From the NCBI GenBank assembly GCA_946405135.1, contig CAMJGD010000002.1:291969-355968 (forward strand): a stretch of DNA of 64,000 bases, written 5' to 3'. Below the pieces are notes generated by a model. The model saw nothing but the letters and a program-made list of their open reading frames with translations. It had not been told where the DNA came from and ran no database searches. How positions within the stretch are numbered: position 1 is the stretch's first letter; the number at the start of each line of letters is the position of its first letter. Shown piece by piece: positions 48,525 to 57,939 of this stretch. A program made the position numbers and the translations under genes. This DNA comes from an uncultured Clostridiaceae bacterium. GTDB taxonomy: Bacteria > Bacillota > Clostridia > Clostridiales > Clostridiaceae.

Positions 48525-49505
48525 TTAATAATTATCCTTAAAAAGTATAGCAGATATTAATATTCCTCCAAGCAAGCCTCCAATATGTCCAAAATTATCT
48601 ATATTAGGCATAGTTATTCCAATAAATATATTTATAGCTATTACAGATAATATATTAGTTAAAAATGATTTCCCAATCTTCTCCTTCATCTTTGATGCAA
48701 ATATTAAACAAGCACCTAAAAGTCCAAATATGGCTCCTGAAGCTCCTACAGAAACTCCATCAGAAAATATATAGCTTGCTAAAGAAGAAACTATTCCAGA
48801 AAGAAAATATATTATAATAAATTTAGTTTTACCATATATACTTTCTACTATTTCTCCTGTAGCTTTAAGAGCATACATATTCAAAAATATATGAAGCAAT
48901 CCACCATGAAGAAACATAGCTGTGATAAGTCTATAATACTGGCCTTGCTGAATCAATGGATTATACTTTGCGCCTAAAACTATGAGTACTCTTGGATCTA
49001 TATTAAATATGCTTCCTGACAAATAAGCAGATAAAATATAAAATATAATATTTATACCTATAAGTATATAGGTAATACTATGCTTAGAATTTTCTTTAAC
49101 TTCTGCCTTTTCCTTAGGTTTATCCATGATTGATTGAATAAAAGTAGCTAAATTTTCAGCTCCTTTAGTGTATCCAAAAACCCTTTCCCTTGAAGTATTT
49201 AAGGCTATTTTATTATAAAAGCTGTCTTGCAGAATATAGTTAAAATCTTCATCTCTATCACTCATGATTATATTATTTAATATAATATTACTGCATCCTT
49301 TATAAATCATATAATCCATTGCACTTCTAGCTTTAATTTCATAATTCTCTATATCAGAAAATATTACAGCAAAAGCAGTCTCTTCATTCATTTTAATGGC
49401 TATCCATTCCTTATAATCACTATTTGGCATATTATACTCTTCCACATGAAATCCATATATATCTATGAGACTAGATATTATACTTTTTATATAAAATTCA
49501 TCCAT
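48525..49505 (-). CDS. rhomboid family intramembrane serine protease
   Basis: The 326-residue protein has a soluble N-terminal half (to about 145) and six to seven membrane helices. The catalytic Ser is in SVGASGAIFGLLG, the catalytic His in NFGHIGGLLGG near the end, and the conserved HxxxN is in GGLLHIFLNMYAL. It should cleave membrane-embedded substrates. The N-terminal domain is unrecognised. GAGGAG precedes the ATG. It is a single gene, divergent from the next. Confidence 0.92.
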   Translation of the reverse strand: MDEFYIKSIISSLIDIYGFHVEEYNMPNSDYKEWIAIKMNEETAFAVIFSDIENYEIKARSAMDYMIYKGCSNIILNNIIMSDRDEDFNYILQDSFYNKIALNTSRERVFGYTKGAENLATFIQSIMDKPKEKAEVKENSKHSITYILIGINIIFYILSAYLSGSIFNIDPRVLIVLGAKYNPLIQQGQYYRLITAMFLHGGLLHIFLNMYALKATGEIVESIYGKTKFIIIYFLSGIVSSLASYIFSDGVSVGASGAIFGLLGACLIFASKMKEKIGKSFLTNILSVIAINIFIGITMPNIDNFGHIGGLLGGILISAILFKDNY

Positions 49506-49616
49506 TTTGTTATTCTCCTCACTTAATAATTTTCATGTTTATATTTGAAGCAAACTCTTGTATAATAAAATTAGGTTATTAATGACAATAAAATCATCTT
49601 CAAAGGAGTTTATCTT

Positions 49617-51242
49617 ATGAATAAATCAATTTCATTTAAGATATTAAGAATAAATTATTTTCTTTGTGCTCTTATAATAACTATATCTATATTTTTTTCT
49701 TCAATAAAAATCAATTTTACTATGGAAGATACTATGTTTGTATTCATACTGTTGATTTCCTACTTGCTAATGGAAAAACTCCCCATAGAATTTGATAATT
49801 TTTATATTTCCTTTTCTAATTATATATTAATAATATCTTATTTTATATTTAATATCAAAATACTTCTTATAATAATCATATTAAGCAGAATATCTTTGTT
49901 AATAATAGATAGAAGCTTTTTTAAACCGTCAAGATCTTTATTATATAATAATAATATACTTAACGGATCAATGACTATAATTTCAGTGTTCTTATCCCAT
50001 GTAATACTAGAGTTTTTTAAGGAATATTATAACCCAAACTTAAATCTATTTCTATCCATAGTAATATTTCACATATTTTTTCTGTTTTTTAATTTTTTAT
50101 TAATACTTATAGATAAAATAATTTCAGAAGATAATCCTAAAAATCTCTCTACAAACAAGTCTCTCTTATATTTTTTATTGATACTTATTTTATCCATAAG
50201 TACATCCTATCTCACACTTTTTTTATATAATATATTTCAATACACCATAGTACTTCTGTTTACTTTATTCTTAACCTTCACCAGCTACACTTTAAGAACT
50301 ATAACAAATTTGAGGACTGAAAATAAAAATCTTATAGACATAAACGAATGCTATTATAACTCATGTTTAAAAATAAATCACATAAATAAATTGTATAAAG
50401 CTATTGAAACCATAGAAAACATAGTCCCTTTCAGCTACTGCGGCGTTTATTACTTTATAGATAAACATGAATACTTATACCCTATATGCTATAAAAATAA
50501 ATTAGATTTAGATTTAGAAATATTAAAACTAAAAAGTATCCAAAATAATATTTCTTTAAACTTAATATATACAGGAAAAGAACTCTATACCTCTAATAAA
50601 GATGTAATAAATTCTTTAAACAGCAATTTATATGATCATATTAACTTTGCATTAATATTACCATTGCATAGTGCTGATAACCTAATTGGGTGTATCTTCA
50701 TAGGATTTAATAAATATATTAATATGGATAAGCATATTAAGCTTTTAAATTACCTGACTAGAGATATAAGCTTAATATCCACCGACTTAATAAGTTCTGT
50801 AAAAAGGAGTTCTAATATCATTACAAGTTATAAAGACTTCTTAGAATATATAGATTTTAATATAAATAATAAAGTTTTTTTTACTCTAGCTATTGTGGAA
50901 ATTCATAATTATTTAAAAATAATGGCTGAATATAATGTGGATGTATATGAAAACTTAAGAAAGGATGTATCTGAAAAAATAAGATCAATGTTATCTAGCT
51001 ATGACAGCATACTGTACTTTGAAAAGGAAGACATATTTATACTATTCAATTTACAAGACTCTTTAAACGCGAAAGAAAAATTAAAAGAAATCTGCAAATA
51101 CTTTAGCAATTATAAATTTAACAATAAAATAATTTTAAACATAATATATGCTTATTCAGAATATCCTTCTGATGGAATAAACAAAGATGAAATCATAACA
51201 AAAGCTTATAAAAATTTATATAAATTAAAAAATGAGCTTTAA
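49617..51242 (+). CDS. membrane protein with degenerate GGDEF-like domain
   Basis: The 541-residue protein has about seven N-terminal hydrophobic helices (to about 215) and a GAF-like segment (GVYYFIDKHEYLYPICYKN, ALILPLHSADNLIGCIFIGF). The C-terminal domain resembles GGDEF by its flanks (end: YPSDGINKDEIITKAYKNLY). The catalytic GG[DE]EF turn is replaced by LYFEKEDIFILF, so cyclase activity is not expected; it may be a receptor or regulator. AAAGGAG precedes the ATG. It is convergent with an HD-GYP protein. Confidence 0.6.
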   Translation: MNKSISFKILRINYFLCALIITISIFFSSIKINFTMEDTMFVFILLISYLLMEKLPIEFDNFYISFSNYILIISYFIFNIKILLIIIILSRISLLIIDRSFFKPSRSLLYNNNILNGSMTIISVFLSHVILEFFKEYYNPNLNLFLSIVIFHIFFLFFNFLLILIDKIISEDNPKNLSTNKSLLYFLLILILSISTSYLTLFLYNIFQYTIVLLFTLFLTFTSYTLRTITNLRTENKNLIDINECYYNSCLKINHINKLYKAIETIENIVPFSYCGVYYFIDKHEYLYPICYKNKLDLDLEILKLKSIQNNISLNLIYTGKELYTSNKDVINSLNSNLYDHINFALILPLHSADNLIGCIFIGFNKYINMDKHIKLLNYLTRDISLISTDLISSVKRSSNIITSYKDFLEYIDFNINNKVFFTLAIVEIHNYLKIMAEYNVDVYENLRKDVSEKIRSMLSSYDSILYFEKEDIFILFNLQDSLNAKEKLKEICKYFSNYKFNNKIILNIIYAYSEYPSDGINKDEIITKAYKNLYKLKNEL

Positions 51243-51249
51243 ACAAAAT

Positions 51250-51286
51250 GGCTGTTAGGTAATGCATATATCACCTAACAGCTTTT
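51250..51286. terminator. bidirectional terminator
   Basis: GCTGTTAGGT (51251-51260) pairs with ACCTAACAGC (51273-51282), with T and A flanks, between convergent genes. Confidence 0.85.
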
Positions 51287-51287
51287 A

Positions 51288-52346
51288 TTAAACAGTATCT
51301 ATAACCCCTATATTTATATTATTAAGAAGATCGATTTCATAGAAAGGTATAGGCTTTCTAGTTTTAGCATCATATAATACCCTTATAACCGGTCTATCTG
51401 GAAATCCTTTGTTTTGTCTTATAACATAGCCTTCTACTCCATTAGACAGCTTTAAGCAGCATCCTAAAGGATATACCGCAAAGGTCTGCTTAAATACTTT
51501 AACTATCTTCTGATCAAACCTAGTTCCGCTTCCCGTAAGTATGAGTTCATAGGCTTCGTAAGGTGCAAACCTTTTTCTATAGCTTCTATCATTGCTTACA
51601 GCATCATATATATCACATAGACTTACCAATTGTGCTAATTTAGATATTTCATTTCCTATAATCCCTTTAGGGTAACCTTTGCCATCTATTCTCTCATGAT
51701 GCTGAAACACAGCTTTTACTACTTCCTCAGGTATATATAAATCTTTTTTTAATATTTCTGCTCCATAAATAGGGTGCATTTTTATTTCTTCAAGCTCTTC
51801 TTCTGTAAGACCTCCTGCTTTGTTTATGATAGCTGCATCTATCTTTGTTTTACCTATATCATGAAGTATAGCTGCTAGTCCAAGATTTTTTAATTGCTCT
51901 TTATCCAACTCCATATTTATCCCCAAAAAAACTGACATAATACTAGTGTCTATACTATGCATATAGGTATAATTATCATGGGTTTTTATATCAATGAGGC
52001 TTTTATTTACATCACCTATTTCAATTATATACTCCATAAGCTCTTCTACTTTATCTAAAGAAGATTTCAAATCCACCCTGTCATTTACCATGAGCTTTTT
52101 TATTATAATTGACATATTTTTCATAGTGCCTTGCTTAAGTTCATTCAGCTTTTCATCTTCTACGCAGATATCACTTAATCTATCATCTTCTACATACAAA
52201 TAAAGCACTTCTAACTCTTTAAGCTTGCTTATATATTGCTCAGTAATTTCTATACCTGCTCTTAGCAGTACTTTTCCATCGCTAGTAAATATGCTTTTAG
52301 CTAGTATATCACCTGGAACTACCCTATTTATAAATTCTAGTCTCAT
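51288..52346 (-). CDS. HD-GYP domain cyclic-di-GMP phosphodiesterase
   Basis: The 352-residue protein has an N-terminal unrecognised region (about 1-125) and an HD-GYP domain. His/Asp lie at 162-163 (AAILHDIGKTKID), and HHERIDGKGYPKG (216-228) contains the GYP motif. The C-terminal beta segment (VEGYVIRQNKGFPDRPVIRV) is common in this class. It should hydrolyse cyclic-di-GMP to GMP or pGpG. GAGGTGA precedes the ATG. It faces the degenerate GGDEF protein, possibly a related sensory pair. Confidence 0.88.
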   Translation of the reverse strand: MRLEFINRVVPGDILAKSIFTSDGKVLLRAGIEITEQYISKLKELEVLYLYVEDDRLSDICVEDEKLNELKQGTMKNMSIIIKKLMVNDRVDLKSSLDKVEELMEYIIEIGDVNKSLIDIKTHDNYTYMHSIDTSIMSVFLGINMELDKEQLKNLGLAAILHDIGKTKIDAAIINKAGGLTEEELEEIKMHPIYGAEILKKDLYIPEEVVKAVFQHHERIDGKGYPKGIIGNEISKLAQLVSLCDIYDAVSNDRSYRKRFAPYEAYELILTGSGTRFDQKIVKVFKQTFAVYPLGCCLKLSNGVEGYVIRQNKGFPDRPVIRVLYDAKTRKPIPFYEIDLLNNINIGVIDTV

Positions 52347-52540
52347 AATTCACCTCATATATTAATGCTATTTTAATGCAAATTTTGAAAATATAATTAT
52401 GCAAAACTACTCTATTACTATGAAAACATATACTATGAATATTATACTATTATATTCTATTTTTTTCATTATATAATTCTGTTATTAGGCATAATTTTCC
52501 CATTTTCTCATAAAACTTAGAATCCGTGTTTTAAAAAGAA

Positions 52541-52584
52541 AAGTTTTGAATAAATGCATAAAACCCAGCCTTTACTCAAAACTT
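52541..52584 (-). terminator. terminator of pepF
   Basis: AAGTTTTGAGTAAA pairs with TTTATTCAAAACTT on the minus strand (52571-52584 with 52541-52554, one G-U). The tail is TTCTTTTT. Confidence 0.75.
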
Positions 52585-52628
52585 ATCCTTTAATAAAAAC
52601 TATATAGCTCTTGTTTTACAATATAATT

Positions 52629-54422
52629 TTATTTTTCAAGCATATCCAGTAATTCATTGAACCTAGCAATAGTAGCCTCAAGAGGTACCGGGGTAGTCAT
52701 ATCTACTCCTGCCTTCTTTAAAATATTTATTGGATAATCACTGCCACCACTCTTTAAGAATCCTTTATAACTTTCAACTGCACTATCTCCTTTTTCAAGT
52801 ATTGCTTTGGCAAAGGCACTAGCTGCAGAATATCCAGTGGCATATTGATATACATAAAAATCAGAATAAAAATGAGGTATTCTAGCCCATTCCATATCTA
52901 TTTCCTTATCTACTATCATGTCTGGTCCAAAATATTTTACATTTAATTCATGCCAAATTTTACATAAATCTTCACTAGTTAATGGAATACCCTTTTCTAT
53001 ATTTTCATGAGTCATAAGCTCAAATTCAGCAAACATCAGCTGTCTAAATACAGTGGTTCTTATCTGCTCAAGTTCTTGATTTATAAGATACAACTTTTTA
53101 TTCTTATCTTGTTCTTTGTTTATAAGATGATGTATTAAGAGAGCTTCATTAGTAGTTGATGCAACTTCTGCACAGAATAGTGTATAATTTGCATATATAA
53201 ATGGTTGAGTCTTTCTAGAATAATATGAATGAATAGAATGACCCATTTCATGAGCTAAAGTGGATGCATCATTTAATTCATAATTATAGTTTAAAAGCAC
53301 ATAAGGCATTGTATCATAACAACCCCAAGAATATGCTCCGCCTCTTTTACCTTTATTTTCGTAAATATCTACCCAACCTTGCTCTATTCCTTCTTCAAAT
53401 ATATTTAAATATTCTTTTCCTAAAGGCTGTAAACCTTCCTTAACTATTTCCACTGCTCTTTCAAATTCTATGTGTTCTTTTGGTATATCTATTACTGGAA
53501 CATACAAATCATACATGTGTATTTCATCTAATCCTAATAATTGTTTCTTTATCTTAACATATCTATGAAGAGATTGAAGATTTTTATTGATAGTATCTAT
53601 AGCATTATGATAAACCTCTAAAGGTATATTATTAGGTTTTAAAGAACTTTCTAAACATGAATTAAATTTTCTGGTCTTTGAACCAAAAGCAAAATTTTTA
53701 ATAGAAGAAGTTAAAGAAGCAGCTAAAGTATTTTTATATTTTTCATAAGTATTAAATAATGCTTTAAATGCATCTTCTCTTACTCTTCTATCCTTTGATT
53801 TTATAAAAGCACTATAATTTACTTCTGTTAATTCTATATCTCTGCCTTCCTCATCTTTTATTACTGGAAAAGTCATATCCGCATTAGTAAGCATACCAAA
53901 TATATTTTCTGGTGCAACTAAGCAGTCTGAAACAGATGCTAACATCTCTTCTAATTCTTTTGATAAAGTATGAGGTTTCATCTTTAATATATCTTCAAAC
54001 ATAAATTTATACATAGATAACTCTGGTAATGAGCTTAGTTCCTTCTCTATAGTTCCTTCTGGCAAAGACAATATTTCTGGCATGAAAAATGAATTAATGC
54101 TTCTAAGTTCTGCTAAGTAAGTATCTATTTTATTCTTAAGAGCTTGATTAACTGTATTAGCAGTATCCTCATCAGATTTTAAATGTGCATAAACAAATAA
54201 TATTTCTGCTAATCTAGAAATTTCTTCATCTAGTTTTAAATACTTTAATAATTCTTTAGCATCTCCAAGTTTTCCTGAAAAGTCTTTAAGTTTTGGTGCC
54301 TCATCTTTTAATTTAGCAAAATCTTTTTCCCATTCATCATTATTCTTATAAATTTTTTCTATATTCCATTTATATGCAGCATCTATTTCTTCTCTAGTCT
54401 TTATTTTTTTTATCTCTGACAC
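52629..54422 (-). CDS. pepF: oligoendopeptidase F
   Basis: The 597-residue M3B metallopeptidase degrades short peptides in the cytoplasm. The zinc site is LAHEMGHSIHSYYSR (HExxH), about residue 385, with the third ligand Glu in FCAEVASTTNEALL. The C-terminal DFYVYQYATGYSAASAFA is typical. The start is GTG at 54422, eight bases after AAGGAG; other in-frame starts overlap that site. It is a single gene with its own terminator. Confidence 0.94.
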   Translation of the reverse strand: MSEIKKIKTREEIDAAYKWNIEKIYKNNDEWEKDFAKLKDEAPKLKDFSGKLGDAKELLKYLKLDEEISRLAEILFVYAHLKSDEDTANTVNQALKNKIDTYLAELRSINSFFMPEILSLPEGTIEKELSSLPELSMYKFMFEDILKMKPHTLSKELEEMLASVSDCLVAPENIFGMLTNADMTFPVIKDEEGRDIELTEVNYSAFIKSKDRRVREDAFKALFNTYEKYKNTLAASLTSSIKNFAFGSKTRKFNSCLESSLKPNNIPLEVYHNAIDTINKNLQSLHRYVKIKKQLLGLDEIHMYDLYVPVIDIPKEHIEFERAVEIVKEGLQPLGKEYLNIFEEGIEQGWVDIYENKGKRGGAYSWGCYDTMPYVLLNYNYELNDASTLAHEMGHSIHSYYSRKTQPFIYANYTLFCAEVASTTNEALLIHHLINKEQDKNKKLYLINQELEQIRTTVFRQLMFAEFELMTHENIEKGIPLTSEDLCKIWHELNVKYFGPDMIVDKEIDMEWARIPHFYSDFYVYQYATGYSAASAFAKAILEKGDSAVESYKGFLKSGGSDYPINILKKAGVDMTTPVPLEATIARFNELLDMLEK

Positions 54423-54533
54423 ATTAATCACTCCTTATAAAATAGTTTTAATCTTATACTAAATGTTATCACAATTAATACTCACTTTCCATTGAAAGAG
54501 AAGTTTAATAAGAAATATCTGTAACAGCACAAA

Positions 54534-54935
54534 CTATACATAAAATTCCTCTTTACCTTCTATATCCTGTAAAACCTTTTCCATATTTTCTTCAATTAAG
54601 TCACATAAATCATTAAGTTTTTCTTTCATTACATTATGCTCACTATTATATTTAATCTTTATTAACCAGGTAGGATTATATTCATCATCTATTTCTTCAA
54701 TTTCATATCCTTTATCTATAAATGCATCTATGTTGAACAAATCAAATATAGCAGTGTACTCCCATTCCTTCACATCCTTAATGGTACTGAAAAAAATGTA
54801 TACCTCATCAGCTTTACAATAAAATTTATTAATATATTTGGCACCATCTCCAACTTCATAGCTTCCTAATTCTTTAACAAAATAATTATTCTCCTTATCT
54901 CTTTCCATAAGTACTAAAGATGAAAAATCCATCAT
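54534..54935 (-). CDS. hypothetical protein (DUF6762-like)
   Basis: The 133-residue soluble protein reads MMDFSSLVLMERDKENNYFV, then ELGSYEVGDGAKYINKFYC, and ends in acidic helices (DLCDLIEENMEKVLQDIEGKE). I recall a similar clostridial family (DUF6762), not confirmed. The start is ATG at 54935 or 54932; AAAGG sits before an ATG at 54944. The function is unknown. Confidence 0.55.
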   Translation of the reverse strand: MMDFSSLVLMERDKENNYFVKELGSYEVGDGAKYINKFYCKADEVYIFFSTIKDVKEWEYTAIFDLFNIDAFIDKGYEIEEIDDEYNPTWLIKIKYNSEHNVMKEKLNDLCDLIEENMEKVLQDIEGKEEFYV

Positions 54936-55044
54936 TACTATCATCCTTTCAAATTAATTTTAATTTACATTTAAAGTATATTTACTTTATGGTATTTTTT
55001 GGTATTATTTATTTATAGGGACTTTATTTAAAGGGGTGTTGCTT

Positions 55045-55353
55045 TTGAAAAAATTTGGTTTAATTATAATAATATTATTATCTCTATTTATACTTATAAA
55101 TTATAAAATAAATTTATATAAATCTAAAGATGTATCTTATGTAGTAGAAGATTATTTAACTACAGGTTTATTTAATAAATATAAAATGTATAAACCTGAT
55201 TCAATACAAATTGTATTTTCTGACAATAATTTAGCTATAGTAGATGTTAAAGGAAGAGAAAAAAAATCTCCTCATATGAATGTAAGCTATAAAGTATTTT
55301 TAGAAAAAAAGAAAAATGGAACCTGGAAAGTAAAAAAAATATATTATAAATAA
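55045..55353 (+). CDS. small membrane-anchored protein
   Basis: The 102-residue protein has a basic N-terminus and a hydrophobic helix (KKFGLIIIILLSLFILINYK). A small extracytoplasmic domain (VDVKGREKKSPHMNVSYKVF, GTWKVKKIYYK) follows, perhaps a lipocalin- or DUF4878-like fold. The start is TTG at 55045 with AAGGGG seven bases upstream; an in-frame GTG at 55036 lies within that site. The function is unknown. Confidence 0.55.
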   Translation: MKKFGLIIIILLSLFILINYKINLYKSKDVSYVVEDYLTTGLFNKYKMYKPDSIQIVFSDNNLAIVDVKGREKKSPHMNVSYKVFLEKKKNGTWKVKKIYYK

Positions 55354-55425
55354 AGAGTATCTCAAAATAGCTAGGTATGCAATATAACAATTTAAAGTGC
55401 ATCCTGCATAATTTTGAGATACTCT
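55354..55425 (-). terminator. long hairpin after znuA, likely terminator
   Basis: AGAGTATCTCAAAAT (55354-55368) pairs with ATTTTGAGATACTCT (55411-55425), with TATGCA (55376-55381) pairing TGCATA (55405-55410). On the minus strand the tail is TTATTTAT. Confidence 0.55.
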
Positions 55426-55452
55426 ATACCATTTAATACATTAAAGCAATTT

Positions 55453-56355
55453 TTATTTTAAGCTATTATATATCTTATCATAATTCTCTTTCATGGTTTC
55501 TATGTAGTTACCTTCAGATTCTAAAGTATTTATTACTTCAATCTTTCCTCCTACCTCTTTTGCTATGGTTTCAGATACTTTAGGACTAGCCATCTCTTCC
55601 ATAAAAATTGTCTTAATATTGTTTTCTTTACAATAATCTACTAGCTCTTTCATCTTAGCTGTAGTAGCCTCTCCCTCTGCAAAAACATCCTCTACACTGT
55701 TCTGTTCTAACTTAAAGTCTCTGCATAAATAAGCAAAAGCAGCATGACCTGTAACAAAATTTCTATTTTTTATTTCTTTAAATTTATTTTCATATTCATT
55801 TTGAAGTTTATCTAGATTGTCAGAAAACTCCTTAAAATTTTTTTCATAGAAATCCTTATTTTCACTGTCTGCTTTTATCAATGCTTCTTTTATATTATTT
55901 GCTTCAACTTTAGCCTCCTTTAGGCTTAACCACAAATGTGGATCGTATTGTCCATGTTCTTTTATCTCTTCTTCTTTTTTGTTTTCAATTAAATTACAAC
56001 CTTTAGAAGCTTCTACTGTTATTAAATTGCTGTTATTGATAGTTTTTAGAGCATTCTCTGCCCAAGGTTCCATACCAAGTCCATTATATATAAATATTTT
56101 GCAATCATTAAGTGCAGCCATATCCTTTGGCTTTGGTTCAAAATCATGAGCTTCTACCCCTTTAGGAATCATCACAGTTATTTTTGCTTTATCTTTAGCA
56201 ATAGCTTCTGTTAATTCCTTCATTGGATTAAAGCTTACTACCACATTAATTTTATTTTCAGATGTTTTAATTGTACTTTTATCTTTACTGCTGCAAGCAG
56301 ATATATTCAAAAGTATGAATACACTAATAAATATAGAAAATATTTTTTTTAACAT
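55453..56355 (-). CDS. znuA: zinc-binding lipoprotein of a metal ABC importer (ZnuA/AdcA type)
   Basis: The 300-residue protein has a lipobox (LLNISAC, Cys21) and the cluster A-I metal ligands: His in GVEAHDFEPKPKDM, His in YDPHLWLSLKEA and His in VTGHAAFAYLC, plus a late Asp/Glu. No long His-rich loop is present, only a short KKEEEIKEHGQYD stretch. It binds zinc outside the membrane for ZnuBC. It is divergently placed from znuC with an operator and promoter between, and AGGAGG lies nine bases from the ATG. Zinc rather than manganese is inferred from the adjacent Zur-like gene. Confidence 0.85.
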   Translation of the reverse strand: MLKKIFSIFISVFILLNISACSSKDKSTIKTSENKINVVVSFNPMKELTEAIAKDKAKITVMIPKGVEAHDFEPKPKDMAALNDCKIFIYNGLGMEPWAENALKTINNSNLITVEASKGCNLIENKKEEEIKEHGQYDPHLWLSLKEAKVEANNIKEALIKADSENKDFYEKNFKEFSDNLDKLQNEYENKFKEIKNRNFVTGHAAFAYLCRDFKLEQNSVEDVFAEGEATTAKMKELVDYCKENNIKTIFMEEMASPKVSETIAKEVGGKIEVINTLESEGNYIETMKENYDKIYNSLK

Positions 56356-56370
56356 TAATTAACCTCCTCT

Positions 56371-56385
56371 TGCAAATCATTTGCA
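56371..56385. promoter_or_regulatory. 7-1-7 palindromic operator, probable Zur box
   Basis: TGCAAATCATTTGCA is a perfect 7-1-7 inverted repeat, the geometry of Fur-family boxes. It lies at about +4 to +18 of the predicted znuA transcript. A half-site TTTGCAA is at 56433-56439 on the znuC side. Confidence 0.65.
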
Positions 56386-56394
56386 TTTAAGTAT

Positions 56395-56423
56395 ATAATA
56401 ATACTTGAGTTAATTATTGTCAA
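56395..56423 (-). promoter_or_regulatory. sigma-A promoter of znuA, overlapping a divergent -35
   Basis: On the minus strand, TTGACA (56423-56418), 17 bases and TATTAT (56400-56395) are near consensus. On the plus strand TTGTCA at 56417-56422 can serve znuC, with a poor -10 near 56440. Confidence 0.7.
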
Positions 56424-56468
56424 TAAAATTAATTTGCAATAAAGAAAGTTTGTTTAGGGGATGATATA

Positions 56469-57140
56469 TTGATAACCATAGAAGATATGAGCTTTGCTTA
56501 TGAAGGCTCTGATCATTATATATTGAATAATATAAATCTATCTATTGCTTATGGAAGTTACATATCTATAGTAGGCGAAAACGGCAGTGCTAAAAGTACA
56601 TTAATTAAATTAATATTAAATCTTTTAAAACCTATAAAAGGTTCTATATCTATAAAAACAGATACAATAGGATATGTACCACAAAAGATGGACAATTTTA
56701 ATGCTCAATTTCCTATAACTGTACAGGAAATGCTTAACTGTCACTTAAAAGCATTAAAAATAAAAGATAAAACTATTATAGAAAAAAGTTTAGAGAAAGT
56801 TAATATGCTGAATTTTAAAAACCACTTAATAGGTAATTTATCTGGTGGTCAGCAGCAAAAGATTTTCATTGCTAGAGCCTTAATAGGAAATCCAGAATTG
56901 CTGGTTTTAGATGAGCCTTCCACAGGCATTGATATAAAAAGTCAAGAAGAAATTTACTCTATTATTAAAAGATTGAATAAAGATTTAAAAATTACTGTGA
57001 TTTCTGTAGAACATAATCTAGATGCTGTACTAAAAAATTCTACTCATGTTTATGAGCTATCTGAAGGCAAAGGCTCCTTGTACACCATAAATGATTATAG
57101 AAAACATTTAAAAAATTTGAGTATTAGAAAGGTAGATTAA
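56469..57140 (+). CDS. znuC: zinc ABC transporter ATPase
   Basis: The 223-residue ATPase has Walker A GENGSAKST (36-44), signature LSGGQQQK, Walker B LLVLDEPSTG and switch VISVEHN. The Gly before the Walker A Lys is Ala41; similar variants are, as I recall, seen in streptococcal AdcC, so this need not be inactivating. The start is TTG at 56469, nine bases after AGGGG; the ATG at 56461 is out of frame. It overlaps nothing but lies only 4 bases before znuB, so the genes are coupled. Confidence 0.88.
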   Translation: MITIEDMSFAYEGSDHYILNNINLSIAYGSYISIVGENGSAKSTLIKLILNLLKPIKGSISIKTDTIGYVPQKMDNFNAQFPITVQEMLNCHLKALKIKDKTIIEKSLEKVNMLNFKNHLIGNLSGGQQQKIFIARALIGNPELLVLDEPSTGIDIKSQEEIYSIIKRLNKDLKITVISVEHNLDAVLKNSTHVYELSEGKGSLYTINDYRKHLKNLSIRKVD

Positions 57141-57144
57141 TTTT

Positions 57145-57939
57145 ATGTTACAGTATGAATTTATGCGAAATGCTTTAATGGCAGGAGTCATGGTTTCCAT
57201 ATTATGCCCATTTGTTGGACTTTTTCTTGTGCTTAAAAGATATTCAATGATGGGTGATACTCTATCCCACGCTTCTTTTGCAGGTATAGCTTTAGGACTT
57301 GTATTAAACATAAACCCTCTATTAAGTTCTTTTATCTTTACCTCTATATGCGGTCTTCTTATAGAAGGATTAAGATCCTACTACAAAAAATATGCAGAGC
57401 TTGTTATGTCAATTATACTTACCTTAAGCATAGGTATAGCTATAATTATAATAAGTACTGGAAAAACTGGAGCTAATGTAAACTCTATACTATTTGGCAG
57501 TATATTAACAGTTTCAAAGTCAGATCTTATATGGATGTTTTGCATAAGCATATTATCCTTATTAATAATTGGCCTGCTTTATAATAAACTCATTTATGTA
57601 ACCTTTGATGAGGACGGCGCTAAAATTACAGGAATAAAAGTCAAACTTGTAAACTACATATTTACACTGCTAGTTGGTGCCACTATATCTGTATCTATAA
57701 GAATACTTGGAGTTCTAGTCATTTCATCTATGATAGTAGTACCTGTAGCCGCAGCACTTCAACTAAAAAAAGGTTTTAAGAAAACATTAATCTGGTCCAT
57801 TATATTTGGATTTATAGATATTTTTGCTGGTCTGATTTCTTCTTACTATTTTGGCAGTGCCCCTGGAGGAACTATAGCAATTACTTCAGTTATAGTTCTT
57901 ATAATGGTTATGATATTTAATAACATAAAGAAAAAATAG
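57145..57939 (+). CDS. znuB: zinc ABC transporter permease
   Basis: The 264-residue protein has about seven to eight membrane helices and the family pattern MGDTLSHASFAGIALG (coupling region), LTLSIGIAIIIISTGKTGAN, VRILGVLVISSMIVVPVAAA (SIRILGVLVISSMIVVP here) and SYYFGSAPGGTIA. It forms the zinc channel with ZnuC and ZnuA. AAAGG lies upstream of the ATG. Its stop codon lies inside the terminator shared with zur. Confidence 0.92.
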   Translation: MLQYEFMRNALMAGVMVSILCPFVGLFLVLKRYSMMGDTLSHASFAGIALGLVLNINPLLSSFIFTSICGLLIEGLRSYYKKYAELVMSIILTLSIGIAIIIISTGKTGANVNSILFGSILTVSKSDLIWMFCISILSLLIIGLLYNKLIYVTFDEDGAKITGIKVKLVNYIFTLLVGATISVSIRILGVLVISSMIVVPVAAALQLKKGFKKTLIWSIIFGFIDIFAGLISSYYFGSAPGGTIAITSVIVLIMVMIFNNIKKK

